NCBI RefSeq assembly: GCF_025024155.1
Contig: NW_026251799.1
Coordinates: 1 to 64,000, forward strand
Length of the DNA stretch: 64,000 nucleotides
Origin: Gamsiella multidivaricata
Taxonomy: Eukaryota; Mortierellomycota; Mortierellomycetes; Mortierellales; Mortierellaceae
Direction: 5' to 3'
Under the pieces are notes generated by a model. That model did not search any database. It had not been told where the DNA came from and worked only from the letters and a program-made list of their open reading frames with translations. The position numbers were made by a program, and so were the translations under genes. This document shows positions 21,674 to 36,836 of the stretch, in pieces. Each line of letters opens with the position of its first letter. Position 1 is the first letter of the stretch.

Positions 21674-22964
21674 GTGATGATAAAGGGTGAGAGGCAAAGG
21701 GTGAGAGGCAAAAAGACAAAAGGCGAGAGGAAAGGAAAAAGAAAAAAGAAATAGGCTGCATTTGCCCCCATAGACAGTTGCTACCTTGTGCCTCACCAGT
21801 CACATCGTATAGCGCAGCCTTGTAGAACTGCAATCGTCCACGCGCGTAACGGCAATGCTTAGCCATTGTTGATGCTGTGAGAGAGGTAAAAAAAAAAAAG
21901 GGAGAGCTGTCAGAGCATCAGATATTAGGTCGATTCACGTTTTCTACTCCCGTCGATGACGGTCAATACGCTTTCTTCAGCACAGATGCTTGTCTTCATG
22001 AACTCCAGGTCGTCCCCAGTCAAGAAAGATGCCTTGGCCCTTGGAGAGATAGCTGCCTGCACAGCCTGCACATTTGGGTGCTCTCTCGCGTAGACGTAGT
22101 AAGAGCACGACGACGCGTTCAGTCGGGGGACCCTTGAGAGTTCTGGCGGTTCCTGGAGAGCCCCTGTTTCAGCGTCCGTCTGGCCGCAATTTTAAAATGA
22201 TAAGATGCAGATAGATTGCCCCTGACCAAGTGCCACATGAATGACGGGTGCATTTAATAAGCGAATAAGCGGGTAATTATTATTTGACTCTATTGCTTCA
22301 TAGAAGATTGAGGATAGCCGCTTTCGACGCGTTTTTCTTGTCGGCCAAGCGGAGTGCGTGCTCGGCTGCCTGCGCCTTGCAAGAGAGAGGAAAAGAGTGA
22401 GAGAAGGAGAAGGAGAGCGAGAGTGAGAGTGAGGAAGAGAAGGTGTCGATGTGTCGATGTAATGCAGCGAGACAAGAGAACGAACAGGAATTGTGTCTTC
22501 TATTCTGGAATTATTTTTAGCAGGCCGTGCAGAGTGTAGAGTGCAGAGTGCAGAGTGCAGAGTGCACCCTGCTTTAAAAAAGAGATCCTCCGACATCACC
22601 GCCCTCCGCACCCTGCGATCCTTCTTCCCCTCCCCTCCTCTTCACTCCTCTTCACTCCGCTCCTTCTGCATCTGCTCCATGCCCCTTCATCTCTGAGTGC
22701 GAGACAACAAAGGACGAGCCTCTGCATCTGATTCCCCTGTCCTACAGCCCTGCCTGTCTCTTTTTGACCATCTCTCTTTTTCGAACACTCGTCCCACCCA
22801 GCGCACTCACTCACTCATCAACACTCCATCTTTCACAGCTCAACAGCCTCCCTCCCATCTTCCCTCCATTTTTTTTTTTTTCTTTTCTTTTTTCTTTTTT
22901 CTTTTTTCTTCTTTTTTGTTATTCTCGTTATTGTCGTTATCGTTCTTTGCTCTCTGCTTCTGAA
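21548..22964. other. Intergenic region with microsatellites and one unresolved open frame
   Basis: Contains a GAT/ATG trinucleotide run (about 21641-21680), GA/CT-rich runs, four near-identical copies of AGAGTGC(AG) at about 22529-22565 and the CT-rich ynd1 leader with T tracts (22869-22918). On the minus strand an open frame from about 22190 to 21932 reads protein-like residues (YYVYAREHPNVQAV, FLTGDDLEFMKTSICAEE) but lacks an ATG at its start. Upstream, after a good pyrimidine-tract acceptor near 22381, AEHALRLADKKNASKAAIL is readable. A small spliced minus-strand gene is possible; I could not join it cleanly. Confidence 0.4.
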
Positions 22965-25900
22965 ATGAGCGCTAGACATTCCGAAACATGGCTGCAGAAC
23001 CGGCAATTCGGAATCGTCATCGATGCCGGCTCATCAGGCTCAAGGATTCACATCTACTCATGGATCAACCGCCAGCACCTCAAAGAAACCGCCCCTGCCC
23101 GCGACCTCGTCGGCGTGCTACCCACTATCGAACCAGGAGTCGAATCGGATTCCCCGCACTCTGCAGACTGGACTATGAAAACCGAACCAGGTACCGTTTA
23201 CTCGGGTCCCCAGGAGCCAATTGAAGGAGGACAACGCACGAATAAAAAAAATAAAAAAGCCCTTTCAGGAACCAGGGACCCTAATTCGGCATTTTTTTTT
23301 TTTTTTCTTGACGCCCTTGTTATTTATTGTAGGCATTGCGGATTTCAAGGACAGACCAGAGGATGTGGGCGAACATCTGGAACCGCTCCTCGACCACGCC
23401 CTGGAGATCATCCCCGAATCCGAGATCCATCGCACGCCCATCTACCTCCTTGCTACAGCAGGCCTCCGTCTCGTCCAGGATGATATCCGGGAACAGATCC
23501 TCGCCAATTCCTGTAGTTACATCAGAGAAAACTACAGTTTCCATATTGGCGAGTGCAAAGACCACATCAAAAACATCACAGGAGAGGAAGAGGGCATCTA
23601 CGGATGGGTCGCTATCAATTACCTGATGGGCGGATTCGACAACGGAGGCGTCAAGATGATCGAGTCTGTGGTGCCAGAGTCTGAGCAGCACAATTCCGAG
23701 GATACAGAGTCCGTGCCCTCGATAGACCCTCACAACAACGGATCGGATGATCAGACGGATTCGATGCCACATCGACACACGCTCGGCTTCTTGGACATGG
23801 GTGGAGCCAGTACCCAGATTGCATTCGAGCCATCACCCACGGCTTCAGAGGAACATGCCAACGACCTGACCAAGGTCAGCCTCAACACCCTGGACGGCCA
23901 GACCCTCGAGTACCATGTGTTTGTCACCACATTCCTGGGCTATGGATCGAATCAGGCACGGAGACGGTATGTGAAGGATTATCTGCTGTCGACCAACAAG
24001 GACTTGCTCGAGTCACCGAAACCAGGGGTTCAGATCACAATCGAAGACCCCTGTCTGCCAAAGAACCTGCAGCTCAGCGAAACGCACACCATACCGCATG
24101 TGCCCCTGATGGGTTCAGGGTCGTTCACGGAATGTCTGAAGAGGGTCGAGATGCTGTTGAACAAGGACAAGGAATGTACCGACGTCCCCTGTCTCTTCAA
24201 TGGCGTCCACACCCCGCCGATCGACTTCAACATCAACACGTTCATCGGGGTCTCGGAGTACTGGTATTCGTCCCATGATATCCTCGGTCTCGGGGGCGCC
24301 TACGATTATGCGGAATTCGAGCAAAAGTCGGCCGAGTTTTGTAATTCTGAATGGGAGGACATCAAGGCACGACCGGATTATCAGGGACAATCACAGGATC
24401 GACTGGAAATGCAGTGTTTCAAATCCGCGTGGCTCTCGAATGTGTTGCACGGCGGATTCGGCCTGCCACGGTTTGGTGAGAAGGGAGCCATTGGATCGGA
24501 GGAGCAGTCGAACGAGGTCCTGGAGAAGGCAGAAGAGTCCATCAAGAACAAGAACTGGAGGCCGCCTTTCCAGAGCATCAACGCCATCAAGGATATTCAG
24601 GTGACCTGGACACTGGGGGCGATGCTGTTGATCTCGAGTGGTTCGTTGGGGCCCTTTGGAAACTCTGATTCTGGCGGCATCCACGGGGGTCACAGACCAA
24701 CCCAGCAGATCTTGCCACCGGCAGACCACAAAGCACCGCACGAGGACTCGTATCCGGAACGGATGCTTGACAGTTACAACAACTTTATGCTGCTGGTGAT
24801 CGTCTTATTTGCGCTGGCTATCTTTTGGATCTATCGGTCACGATCGTCAAAGTCGTGGTCTGTCATCAAGCGGTGGCTCAATCCTGGGTCCTCTTCCTCT
24901 GGCGGCTCTGGTGGTGGTGGTGGAGGCGGGCTGCCGTTCTTTGGACGGTTCCGTCGAACAAGCGGACCTTCGGGTGCGGATTATAGCGCACTGGAATCCG
25001 GAACCGCTGGATCTCCAGGGTCGTATGGACGGACGTTCAATCCTCGGGCGAGTCTAAAGGTCATGTACCTCTCTATTGTGCACCACACGCGCTCGGTCTG
25101 GTGGTCGATCACATCGCGCATCTGGCCGGAGCCCAGCAGCTTCGATCCCATGGTTGGACGGGGTGAGGAGATGATCGAGTCGATCGCGATCGGAGGATAC
25201 GACGGCAGCACGAACACTTCAACCACGATCCCCATGTCGGGTGTCGTAGGGCATCACGGCGGCACCCCCGGGGGCAGTTTTGGCTCCTCTGGACTCAGCT
25301 CCATCCCCGAGAGTGGCCACTCTGCTGGGCCTTATGAGATGGGCTACAACCGTTCACATTCTAGTCCCTCGGGTTCTTCGCGTCCACCCAAGACGTTGCC
25401 AAAGTTCTTCAGGATCAACAAGAAGCGACTCTCTGGTGATTCTCATTCGTGGATGACCAAGGACGGACGCGGGAGCCAGAGCGCGGCCGAGGGTTGTGTT
25501 GTCAACACGGCACTTTTACAGAAGGCGCCACAGAGTTCCGTGGAACTGACGGCGCGTTCAGGATCGTCTACGAACCTATCTGGCCTATGGAGCGGCAGCA
25601 ACGGCGCGAACCTCAGCAGCAGCAACCTTACACACAATACCACTAATACACCTAATTATCTTAATTCCGGCAGTGCGGCTCCACAGCAGCCCAACAACAG
25701 CCCGAACGACTATCTTCAGCCTCCATCGACGACCACAGCAGCGGCCACAGGCGCATCAGGATGGAGACAGGGCTGGATCCCGGAGGAGGAGATGGATGAT
25801 CCGCCAGTGCCATCGCTGTTGACGGCTTCGAGGAGCTATAACGCCGTCAGCCATGCGTCCGGGCACAGCCCGCTTCTGACGCCCATGGCGCGGTATAAGC

Positions 25901-26742
25901 AGCAACAGCTCGTCCATCAGGACGGGTCCACCTCTGCCCCGTCCTCGACTGTGAATTTGTCCGCTGTCATGAACGGCGGTCATAGCGGGCCCCACGCAGC
26001 CGGATTCGCACCCGGATATGCCCACTCTGCAACAGACGAGCGTAATGACTGGAGTCCGGATAGTAGAGACAGCGACGATGAGGGCGACGGATACATGGAC
26101 GACCAACATCAAGCGCAGGCGCATTCGAAGACCGGGCAGCATAATAGGTCCTCGTACCAACAGTTTCAGCAACAGGTACAGATGAATCAACAGCAGTACT
26201 CTCGTCAGCCGGTTCGATCGAGCAGCGCGATCCCGTTTGCGAAGGAGTCCTCTTCGTGGTCGTCGTCGTCCCATCATTCCAAGGGAGGGCTTTCGCACTC
26301 GCAGTCGAGCCATGCTGTACCGTCAACGTCGACGTCGACGTCGGCGTCTACTGGGTCGAGGTATAAGCAGCGGTCGACGGGTCTGCTCAGCGGGACCAAT
26401 TTTGGGTACGGTGGCGGGGCGATGACGACGTTGGACGATAACGAGTCTGCGAGCGAGGGAGGGTACGTCAGCGGGGAGTCGTCGGCCGGGGGGAATAATA
26501 GCGTCCATCAGCAGCAGCCGAGGGGACGACCGAGTTTGGCGGGGCTGTTCCCGGCGGGGGCACGACTGACGGGGGCGAGGAGCGTGAGTCCGATGATGAT
26601 GAACCCGCAGAAGAACTCGACGAGTACAAGCTCGTTGGTCCTTGGGAGACATAACGTGTCGGAGCAGGATCAGCAGCTGGTGTCGAGGGCTAGTAGTGAG
26701 AACGCGCGACGGAGTAGTATGGGTGGTCTCTTGTCGCCCTAA
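22965..26742 (+). CDS. ynd1: Golgi apyrase of the GDA1/CD39 family (Ynd1-like), 1211 aa
   Basis: Hydrolyses nucleoside di- and triphosphates in the Golgi lumen, clearing GDP/UDP after glycosylation. Two exons: 22965-23190 and 23333-26742, joined in frame (PG|IADFKDRPED). Apyrase conserved regions: ACR1 IVIDAGSSGSRIHIYSW (residues 17-33), ACR2 PIYLLATAGLRL (about 111-122), ACR3 EEGIYGWVAINYLMG (161-175, with the catalytic Glu) and ACR4 LGFLDMGGASTQIAF (226-240). A single transmembrane segment (NFMLLVIVLFALAIFWIY) lies near residue 560 with no N-terminal signal, the topology of yeast Ynd1. The cytosolic tail of about 630 residues is Ser/Gly/Gln-rich and much longer than the yeast one. The intron has a T14 run. 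Confidence 0.93.
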
Positions 26743-26776
26743 GGGGTGGGAGGGAGTACGGACAGTTACCGGCGTC

Positions 26777-26807
<31 letters not shown>

Positions 26808-27009
26808 GATTAACCTATACCCCTCTAATGGGGAGGGGCTAGATAATATATCCTAATAGTACGCATCTTGTCTTTTTAACCAAGAGCATGGAACCAGATG
26901 GTCTTCTTTTTTCCTATTATATGTGTAAAAAATGCAAAACGTCGACCATGTTCACTCTCGATGGGGGAGTTTTTTTCAAAGCTAAGATAGAAATGATTTG
27001 TTTTATTTT
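26743..27009. other. Convergent 3' region, ynd1 and dap1
   Basis: About 270 bp with a long T tract (26777-26803). No gene. Confidence 0.5.
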
Positions 27010-28176
27010 TCAATCCTTGTTCTCGACGAGTTTGCCGACGAGCTGGTATTTGCCCTCGAAAAGCGCGCCCCAGTCGTGGAGGGCCTCCTTCTCGTCATCG
27101 TCGAGGCCCTCGAGGGTGTCGATGGGGCCGTCGATGGGCGAGAGCATCGACTTGTCGAAAGAGTTCTTGGCGAGTCCACGCGAGGCGTCCCGGCCCGCAA
27201 AGTTTCCATAGGGGCCGTCTATCCCAGAAAAGAAAAAACAAAAAAAAAAAAAAAAAAAAAAAAAAAAACGTCGAGGGAGAGAAAGAGGAAAACGAGTTAA
27301 TTAGGGGGAAGGGTTTCTAAAAGAGTCAGGTTGGGCGTTGTGCGCAGTGGAGCAAGGAAGGGTGCCTGCCATGCAAACATGCAGAGCGATCCCGCTGGGA
27401 AAGAAGACACAGGCAGGGCAGGCAAAATAAAAAATAACAGGTATGTTCCCCATGACGGGTCCCGCATCCTGCTTACTGCGCGCTTCTTTTTTTTTTTTTT
27501 TTTTCTCTACCCCATCCGATATTACGTGGGCTGTAGCTGAAGGTCGGGTCGATCGAACAAAAACGAAAAAAAAAAAAAAAAAAAAAAAAAAAAGACAGGG
27601 CTGCTATGAGGGAGAGAGGGAGGGGGTTCCTTCTCTCGGTTCACAAAGGACCATGGACCCGAAGGGTTCGGGGTCTTGGCGTTGAAATGGACTGTTCACT
27701 GCTGTCGGACTTTTGCTACCGACGCCGTTGTCATCGTCGTTGTCTGAGCTCATTTCTCATCCCATCCTCGTCCTCATCCTCATCAGGCGGGGGAAAAAAA
27801 AAAAAAAAAAAAGTTGAAAGCGCATCCTGTTCTGTTCCTGAGTACCTTCCCCCCATAAACGTCCATAGTCTGCCTGTCTGTCTGTCTGTCTGTCTGTCTG
27901 TGTGTCTGTCTGTCAATTACCTGGTCCATAAAAGTTCCGTCCCCGGGTCACGTCAAAGACCTTTCCTTGGACGGCCATCAAGATCCTGGTCTCCGCCGTC
28001 CGACCGTCAAAGGCCGCCAGCTCCTTGGGGGTGTATTCCTTAAAAACCAGGGCCGGTTGCTTGGGACGGGTTGCTGCTGCTGGTGGGGGCGCTGCAGAGG
28101 CCGAGAAGTAATTGTAGGAGATATAGCCCAGGACCGCGGCTAGGATCCAGTTGACGGGGTTGGCGAGCGAAGACAT
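27010..28176 (-). CDS. dap1: Dap1/PGRMC1-type cytochrome b5-like heme protein (154 aa)
   Basis: Membrane-associated heme-binding protein that supports Erg11-type P450 enzymes in sterol synthesis at the ER. Two exons, 28176-27921 and 27218-27010, join in frame (FYGP|DGPYGNFAGRDASRG). An N-terminal membrane anchor (WILAAVLGYISYNYF) is followed by the b5-like domain: YTPKELAAFDG, ILMAVQGKVFDVTRGRNFYG, and the Tyr-rich heme pocket (YGPDGPYGNFAGRDASR). Length equals yeast Dap1 (152 aa). The 702-bp intron is unusually large for this window and carries A runs at about 27240-27268 and 27566-27593 and a CTGT microsatellite. Confidence 0.92.
27868..27914. repeat. CTGT tetranucleotide microsatellite
   Basis: About ten CTGT units with one GTGT change, inside the dap1 intron just after the donor site. 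Confidence 0.85.
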
Positions 28177-28442
28177 TGGGGTTTCTGAGTCTGTGTTGTG
28201 GGTAGTGGTGGTGGTGGTGCCTGGCGGTTGATTCGGTGGGTTGGGTGATGAGTCGAGGAAGGATGAGAAGAAGAAGAAAGAAAGAAAGAAGTGTCTTTGT
28301 CTTGTCAAAGTGTCCTTTGGGTGATGTGTGGTCCGAGAAGACACAGCAGCCAATTGGAGTCCGAATGCAATCATGCGAACAAACAAAAACAAAATGCTTC
28401 ATTCAATCTATTCAATTTACAGCTGTGTGTGTGTGTGTACGC

Positions 28443-28522
28443 GTCTATGCGTCTATGCTGTCTATGCTGTCTATGCGTCTATATCCTCAACACTCTCAAT
28501 CCCCCCCCCCCCCCCCCCCCCC
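28443..28522. repeat. GTCTATGC repeats and a 22-C homopolymer
   Basis: About five GTCTATGC-type octamers (28443-28482) followed by 22 consecutive C (28501-28522). The C run ends 20 bp from the stop codon of the next minus-strand gene, so it lies in that gene's 3' UTR. Confidence 0.85.
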
Positions 28523-28542
28523 TTGTCGCCATACTCCCTTCC

Positions 28543-31129
<2,587 letters not shown>

Positions 31130-31950
31130 GGGTGAAACAGAAAGTGAGTGGTGCCGAGTTCTGTTGCTCCTTTTTTTCCTTGTATATTACTTTGGAACCA
31201 GGGAGGGCTGTGTCGTGTGCCTGAAAAGGGAAGAGGGGGTTGGGTTTGACTCAGGGAGGGGATTCAAGTGTGAATGCGAAAGTGGGGCAAGTAAGAGTGA
31301 GAGTGAGAGTGAATGGGAGAGAAGAAGAAAAGAGAGCGAGTGGGTGTGTGCAACTGCTTGAAGTACTGGAGGACTTTGTCTACAGGGAGGAGGAAGGGGC
31401 GAAGGGCGAGGGGCGGCGGCCGCGTCCACAGCAACACACCAGTCTAATACGCTACAAACACCCTTGATTCAGGCGCGCACGCCTAGGACACATCGGCATT
31501 TGGAATGCTATCATTTCATTTGGGTTAAGGTTGCTTTGGATTGAATATGGTAATCGAGGTGTCATGCTCCATTTCTTTCTTTTTTCAGAGTCCATCACAT
31601 CCACAGCCCTTCTTATGCACGGCTCATGCAATCTACCGTTGTGGCACCAACGCAATCTCATTACCATTTTCCCTCTTCAATACCATCACTGAGGTATTTT
31701 TTTTCTTGGTTATGAATCTTTAATTGCACAAATAGAGAAGGTGAGAGAATATAGCACAAGGTTGGAAGAATAAGAAAAAGAGATTACAGGGGAACTGAAG
31801 CAACAGGTACAATAATAAAAACAATGGAGTAGAAGAGGAAGGGGGGAGGAAGACTATACACAAGGAAAATCTCTACTTGAATCTCTTTTGTAAATGAAGA
31901 AAAAAAAAGGGCACATGTAGATCAGATTGGGTCCCATAAGGCGCAACACT
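31130..31950. other. Intergenic region upstream of the PIG-L-like gene
   Basis: Contains GAGTGA/CT-rich segments (about 31285-31340) acting as the likely promoter, and the 3' side of the bZIP gene. No supported ORF. Confidence 0.5.
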
Positions 31951-34435
31951 TTACGCCATGTGAGCCTCCGAGAGAGGTGCAAACGACGACGGTTCCTGAG
32001 TGCTCTGCAGGTCCATGTCCACCAGGCGAGCCATCATCGACTCATACAGCCATTCAAGCATGTTGGGGTCCTCCTGCGCCGGCGCCGGTGACTCGGGGCG
32101 GGCAGCTGAAGAAACCTGTAGCTGGCTCAGATCGTACAGAAGCTGGATCTGTTCCTCCTCATCCTCACCTTGTGACAACGCCCAGAGGCTCTGCTGCACT
32201 TCCCAGTCCAGATCCGCATCCGACTCCACATCGTTATCCATGGTCTCTTCCACTGTAGCAATCTCACTCTCTGGGCTTGACATGGCCATCGTCATGCTCG
32301 TGAACGTCTTCATCAGCTCAAAGATCACGCCCGAGATCCAGAACGGATTGGCATCAAACTTTGTTTCCTGAACAACATCACCGAGTTTCATCCACGGCCG
32401 ATCGATCATCACATCATCCTTGGATTGACCAGCCTTGCCACCAAACTGAAACTCATCGCCGAGGCAGATCTCGGGGACCAAAGTCGTGTGGACCATGATT
32501 GGGTTCTTGTCCTTCCACGAGTTCTGGCTTGCACTGCCCGAAGATGAATTGGGCACGTCCTTGTGCGTGTTGGGCGTAAGGATCGGTGACTGTGGCCGGG
32601 GCAGAGTCAGGGTCAGGTTGCTCTTGGCATTGGCGTTCAGTGCTGAGCTTACGTTGCGGTTCAGGAGCGAGGTCAAAAGGCTCTGACTCTCCTTGGACAG
32701 TGGCGCTGTAGATACGATGGACTGCGTTTGCTCTGAAGACGCCGCAGCAGTGACAACACTGGTTCCAGCAGTAGCTGCACTGTTGTTTATCGTGGTCCCC
32801 TCCAGTTGACGCCTGACCGACTCAAGCTCGCTCTTGAGCCGCTGGTTTTCCTCCTGCACCAGCGTCACCGCTTCGCGCAAGTGTCTTGCCTCTGTCTTAT
32901 GTTGCAGGACCTGCCCTTCTAAAGTAAATATGTATTCTATCGTAAACAATAAAAAAATTGTCAGTTGAAATGTAGAGAAAAGAAAAAAGGGGGTGATGAT
33001 ATGAACGCATGTGCGCAAAGACCATCATCTGATATCTCCTGTTTTGTGGAGAGATATAGTTGCACAGAGACGAATGCTGCACCGAAGTAACAAAAGAACA
33101 GACAAATGAGCTTCATTACTCACCCTTTCTCCGAACTCTGAAATTCCGTGCTGAAATCTTGTTACGGAGCTGTCGACGCTCCTTCGAGGTCATCTTCTTC
33201 AGATCTGTAGATGAGGGGATATCATCCGTCTTGATGCCCGGCTGCGTCTTGAGACCGTGGGTCTGCTCCGCAGCCTCGGCACTCTCTGCGCTCTCCATGT
33301 TGTCGTCCGAATCGTCGTCTGAACCATGTCCTTGGGAATCCTCCTCCTTGATTGGAACCACATCCTCAGTAGTGGCGATCAGATGCTTTGTGGATTCGAG
33401 CAAGCGGGCCAGAGTAGCCTCGATCTCCTCTCGCGAAAGCTTGCCCGTAAACAACTGAGGGATAAGCGGAGTGTCCCCCTGTTGCTGCAAAAGGAATTGT
33501 AGTGTTGCTGGGGACAAGGTCGTGTTAGCGGTTGATGTGAGGGATTCTGCTGTGAATTCTGACGAGGATGCGCTTGTTGTACTGGAAGAGGATGTTGGTG
33601 TAGAGATCGATGAAGATGATGGCGAAGATAATGATGCGGTAGATTTGGTGGCGCTAGAGGCCTTGGATGGCGCTGCAGCAACTGCTGTTGTAGGACTGGC
33701 GGCAGATGTAGAGGACTTTCGAGCGGATGTGGCGGAGGATTTTGATTTTGACACCGACTCTGTCTTGGCATGCTTGCGCGCCGCAGTTGACGGCTCAGGA
33801 CTGGACCGCTTAGCTGCAGTCGATTTGGACGGTGTGCTCACAGACGCTGCATCTGTAGAGGATGGGGTTAAGGACAAGAAAGAGGTCAGCTGATCATTCT
33901 TAAATACCAAGAATTGCTGCATCCACGATCTATCATTATCATTGTTGGGAACGGCGCACCCAAAATGGATCATGGGGGCTATGAGCAATGAAGAACGAGA
34001 AAGATGCAATTTGCTCATACCGATAGTGGTCGTAGAAGCCTCGGAGACATCCGCAGCAGACGCGGGAGAGACGGTGGCGAGAGAAACGGTGGCCTGGGGC
34101 GCAATCGTCAACTGATCTGGACTGACTAGAGTCAGGTGCGCGTCTGGGGAGAGTTCAAGGGGCTGGTTGAGCGGGGAGGGATCGAGGAGCATGTGTGTAT
34201 CGCTGTCAGAGAGGTCCTCACGCTTGATGTCAATGTCAATGTCCAGGGCGGCAACGGACTCGTCTGGGGCGGTGGCGACGAGGGCTGCGGCGGCGGCCCC
34301 AAGGTCGGGGGTGTTGTCGTCGAGACCAGGGGCGCCACCGAGATAGTACGAGAACATGTCGCTGGTGGTCTCGGTGGTGTCGAGCAGGTCGAGCTCGATA
34401 AAGTCGTCAAACATCGGGTTCGACATTGCAGTCAT
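31951..34435 (-). CDS. bZIP transcription factor
   Basis: Nuclear DNA-binding regulator. The ATG at 34435 opens an acidic N-terminal region (DDFIELDLLDTTE), the likely activation domain, then Ser/Thr/Ala-rich low complexity. The basic region (ERRQLRNKISARNFRVRRK) ends exactly at an intron (donor at 33123). The next exon (from 32936) continues EYIFTLEGQVLQHK into the leucine zipper (LREAVTLVQEENQRLKSELE), so the intron splits the bZIP at the RRK|EY junction. The basic region has the N-x3-A-R-x2-R form of fungal bZIP proteins. A second in-frame segment (about 33855-34020) starting gtatgagc and ending ctctacag could be an intron. The C-terminus is acidic. Target genes unknown. Confidence 0.88.
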
Positions 34436-36180
34436 TTTGAATGGGATGGGGGAGAGATGGGCAGGGAGAGAGAGAAAGGAGGGATTCGAAAAAAGGCGAA
34501 GGAAGGCAAAGGAAGGAATGGAATGGGGTGGGTCAGGGTTTGAATGACAAATATACAGTCGACAGAAAAGGAAAGTGGCGGAGGCGAAAGTGCGACTTTG
34601 ACGATGACGCGAAAAAAGAACCGTGTTGCTGCTGCAGTGGCAGGAGTGGGCGATGGAGGGAGTAGCAGAGGGTGGAGAGAGTGAGGAGAGTGAAGAGAGC
34701 AATGAGAGTATGGAAGAGAAAAGGAAGAGAAGGAAGGAAAAGGAGGGAGAGAGAAAAAGAAAAGGCGAAACAAAAGGAGGACGGGGGAGAGAGTGGGGGG
34801 GAGGGGAGGGGAGGGGAGGGGGGTGAAGATCGTGTACGTGTGGTTTCTGGTTGGCTGGCCCACAGCCTGTGCACTGTATGTACCATCCAACCTTACTTCC
34901 ATGGCATTATTATTACTTCAAGGTGGGGGTGGGTGTATGACTCCACTCCGTCATCACCACCGCCGGGACCGACTCGTCTGTCTCGCCCCAGCTGCCCTCC
35001 ATGCGCTTATTCGCACGGAAAGATAGTCATTCGTTTGCATTCGCATGCGGGGAAGAGACCCTGCTTGGTGAGAACAGAGGGAGAAACAGAACAAAAGAAC
35101 AACCCAGGGTTGACCACAGCTACTGCAGCTGGAAACAAAAGGCGCGATCGACTGCACTCTCGCATCGACGGATGGCTTGTCCATTCCCCCCTCCCCTTTC
35201 TTTCACCCCTACTTCGGCCTGCCCATCCATCCCCTTCTTTTCAGTCTTCCCACCGTGACCTAAAACTGCACTGGATCGATGGTTTTTTTTTTTGTCTCGC
35301 CTTGTTTTGTCATCCGGGAATGGGAATGGATGACATATAGTGGCCAGCCTAAAAGAGAAACAGGGCTTTTCGATCCCTGCTTCTTTTTCCCGTTTCGCTG
35401 CTCGGCGGTACGGGAGCAAAACGAGCTTGCCATGCGAATCAGACTGTTACAGTCCCCATAGTTGAACTGTTAGTAATATGCAATACGAGAGCACTGAAAC
35501 AGCATATTTCCTTCATCGTACCATAATCCCCTCTTCACTTTGGGGGCCCCCATGGTATCGCTCTTGGATGTCAAAAGCTTGAAGATGACCCCAGTGCTTG
35601 CTGACTAGCGGTGATAGTGGTGCTGGTAGCAATAGAGCCGGGAATAGCTCGGGAAAAAGGCGTCAGACAGGCGCGGTTGGGTTCCATGGGGACCGGGGGC
35701 CCCTGCAATTGTGATTGTCACAGCGGCGTGCGAATCCCGGGGTTTGATGACATATCCGCACTGGAACCACGGACACCCTGGATCGATACATTCAACTGTG
35801 CCATGGACACTCATCACCTTGATCTTATCCTTTACGACGCGACGGGACCGGACTTGACGGACCTGGTGGAAGCAAAAAGGTACACGTCTTGAACGAACGA
35901 TATTCATCGGTCATGGCAACGGTACAGTATCTCCTATGCTCTCCTCGCCACCCCTCCTCGTCACCCCTCCTCAAATGACCTCCAATGCACAATCCTACAC
36001 CGGTGCCAGCCTCACTTATTAACAGGATAGACGCACATCAGGCGCCGTCTTTGAGCAGCAGTCCACGTGCCGGATATCGCTCGAATTCGACACACGTTAG
36101 CTCCAGCACCGTAATGGATGTTAAAAGTTATTCCAAAAATAAATAAAAAAATGAACCTGCTCTTATGCATGCTGTCGCAC
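34436..36180. other. Long intergenic stretch upstream of the bZIP gene
   Basis: The first 400 bp are purine-rich (GA-rich leader of the bZIP gene). The rest has no convincing gene; short frames at 35605-35907 on both strands are not recognisable. Confidence 0.45.
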
Positions 36181-36205
36181 CCAAGATCGTTCCTTAGCAC
36201 AAAGC

Positions 36206-36635
36206 CTAGTCCATGCGCGTGTTGTTCGAAGTTGCTGCGTATGTAACTTCATTTTGGCGAGCTGGGGAGGACTCGAACGCCTGAAGGATATCAAGGGCAT
36301 CTTTCCGAGCGTCATGGGCCGTATCGATTTCCTTGATAGTTATTGCCCCGTAAGCGAGATCTCTCGTTTGGATATTTCCTGGCACGCTGCTTGGACATTG
36401 TCGTTTTCTTGCTGGCTCAAACGCCTCTCTCACTTCTTGGCTATCCTTCGTGTGTAGATGTTGTCGACCTGGCGTGCGGTCATCTTGTTGGATTTGGGCA
36501 GCTTCATAGCCTGGGTAGCCGTCATTCTTGAGCAGGAAGGCCGAGACGTACTCCTAATATAGGCGTCTGTCCCCTCCAGAGGCTCGTCGATACCTTCAAT
36601 ATCGATATACTCATCCTCATCGGTCTGACTCTCTG
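36206..36635 (-). pseudogene. Unrecognised short coding remnant
   Basis: Two overlapping minus-strand frames read protein-like sequence: DEDEYIDIEGIDEPLEGTDA upstream, then in another frame FLLKNDGYPGYEAAQIQQDD followed by a Lys/Arg-rich and Gln-rich region to a stop near 36206. The frame switch near 36560 suggests either a small intron or a frameshift. I do not recognise the family. It borders the CRN pseudogene, head to head. Confidence 0.35.
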
Positions 36636-36836
36636 GATAAAAATAAGATATTCGACATGCGTACGTTAGAGATGGAGTACATTTTGTTTCTCCAGCTGAG
36701 TTGTGACTGGCATGTCAGGACGCGCCACCATCAACGCTCTTTTTTACTCTTTACTCCCTCCATCCGCACACACAAAGGCACACTACTTCTCCATTCACAG
36801 GCACGACCTTTCTCCGCTACCAACAGGCACCCATCC

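Noticed and set aside
27868..27914. CTGT repeats as a CRISPR-like array
   Set aside because: Simple tetranucleotide microsatellite without spacers, in a fungal intron.
34432..34902. Pro/Ser-rich and Arg/Glu-rich frames upstream of the bZIP gene
   Set aside because: They come from a purine-rich/pyrimidine-rich leader and show no domain or conserved pattern.
35605..35907. Overlapping frames on both strands
   Set aside because: Neither reads like a known protein, and codon patterns do not favour one strand.
36250..36300. tRNA-like T-arm (ggactcgaacgcc)
   Set aside because: No acceptor stem or anticodon arm could be folded around it, and it lies within a protein-like frame.
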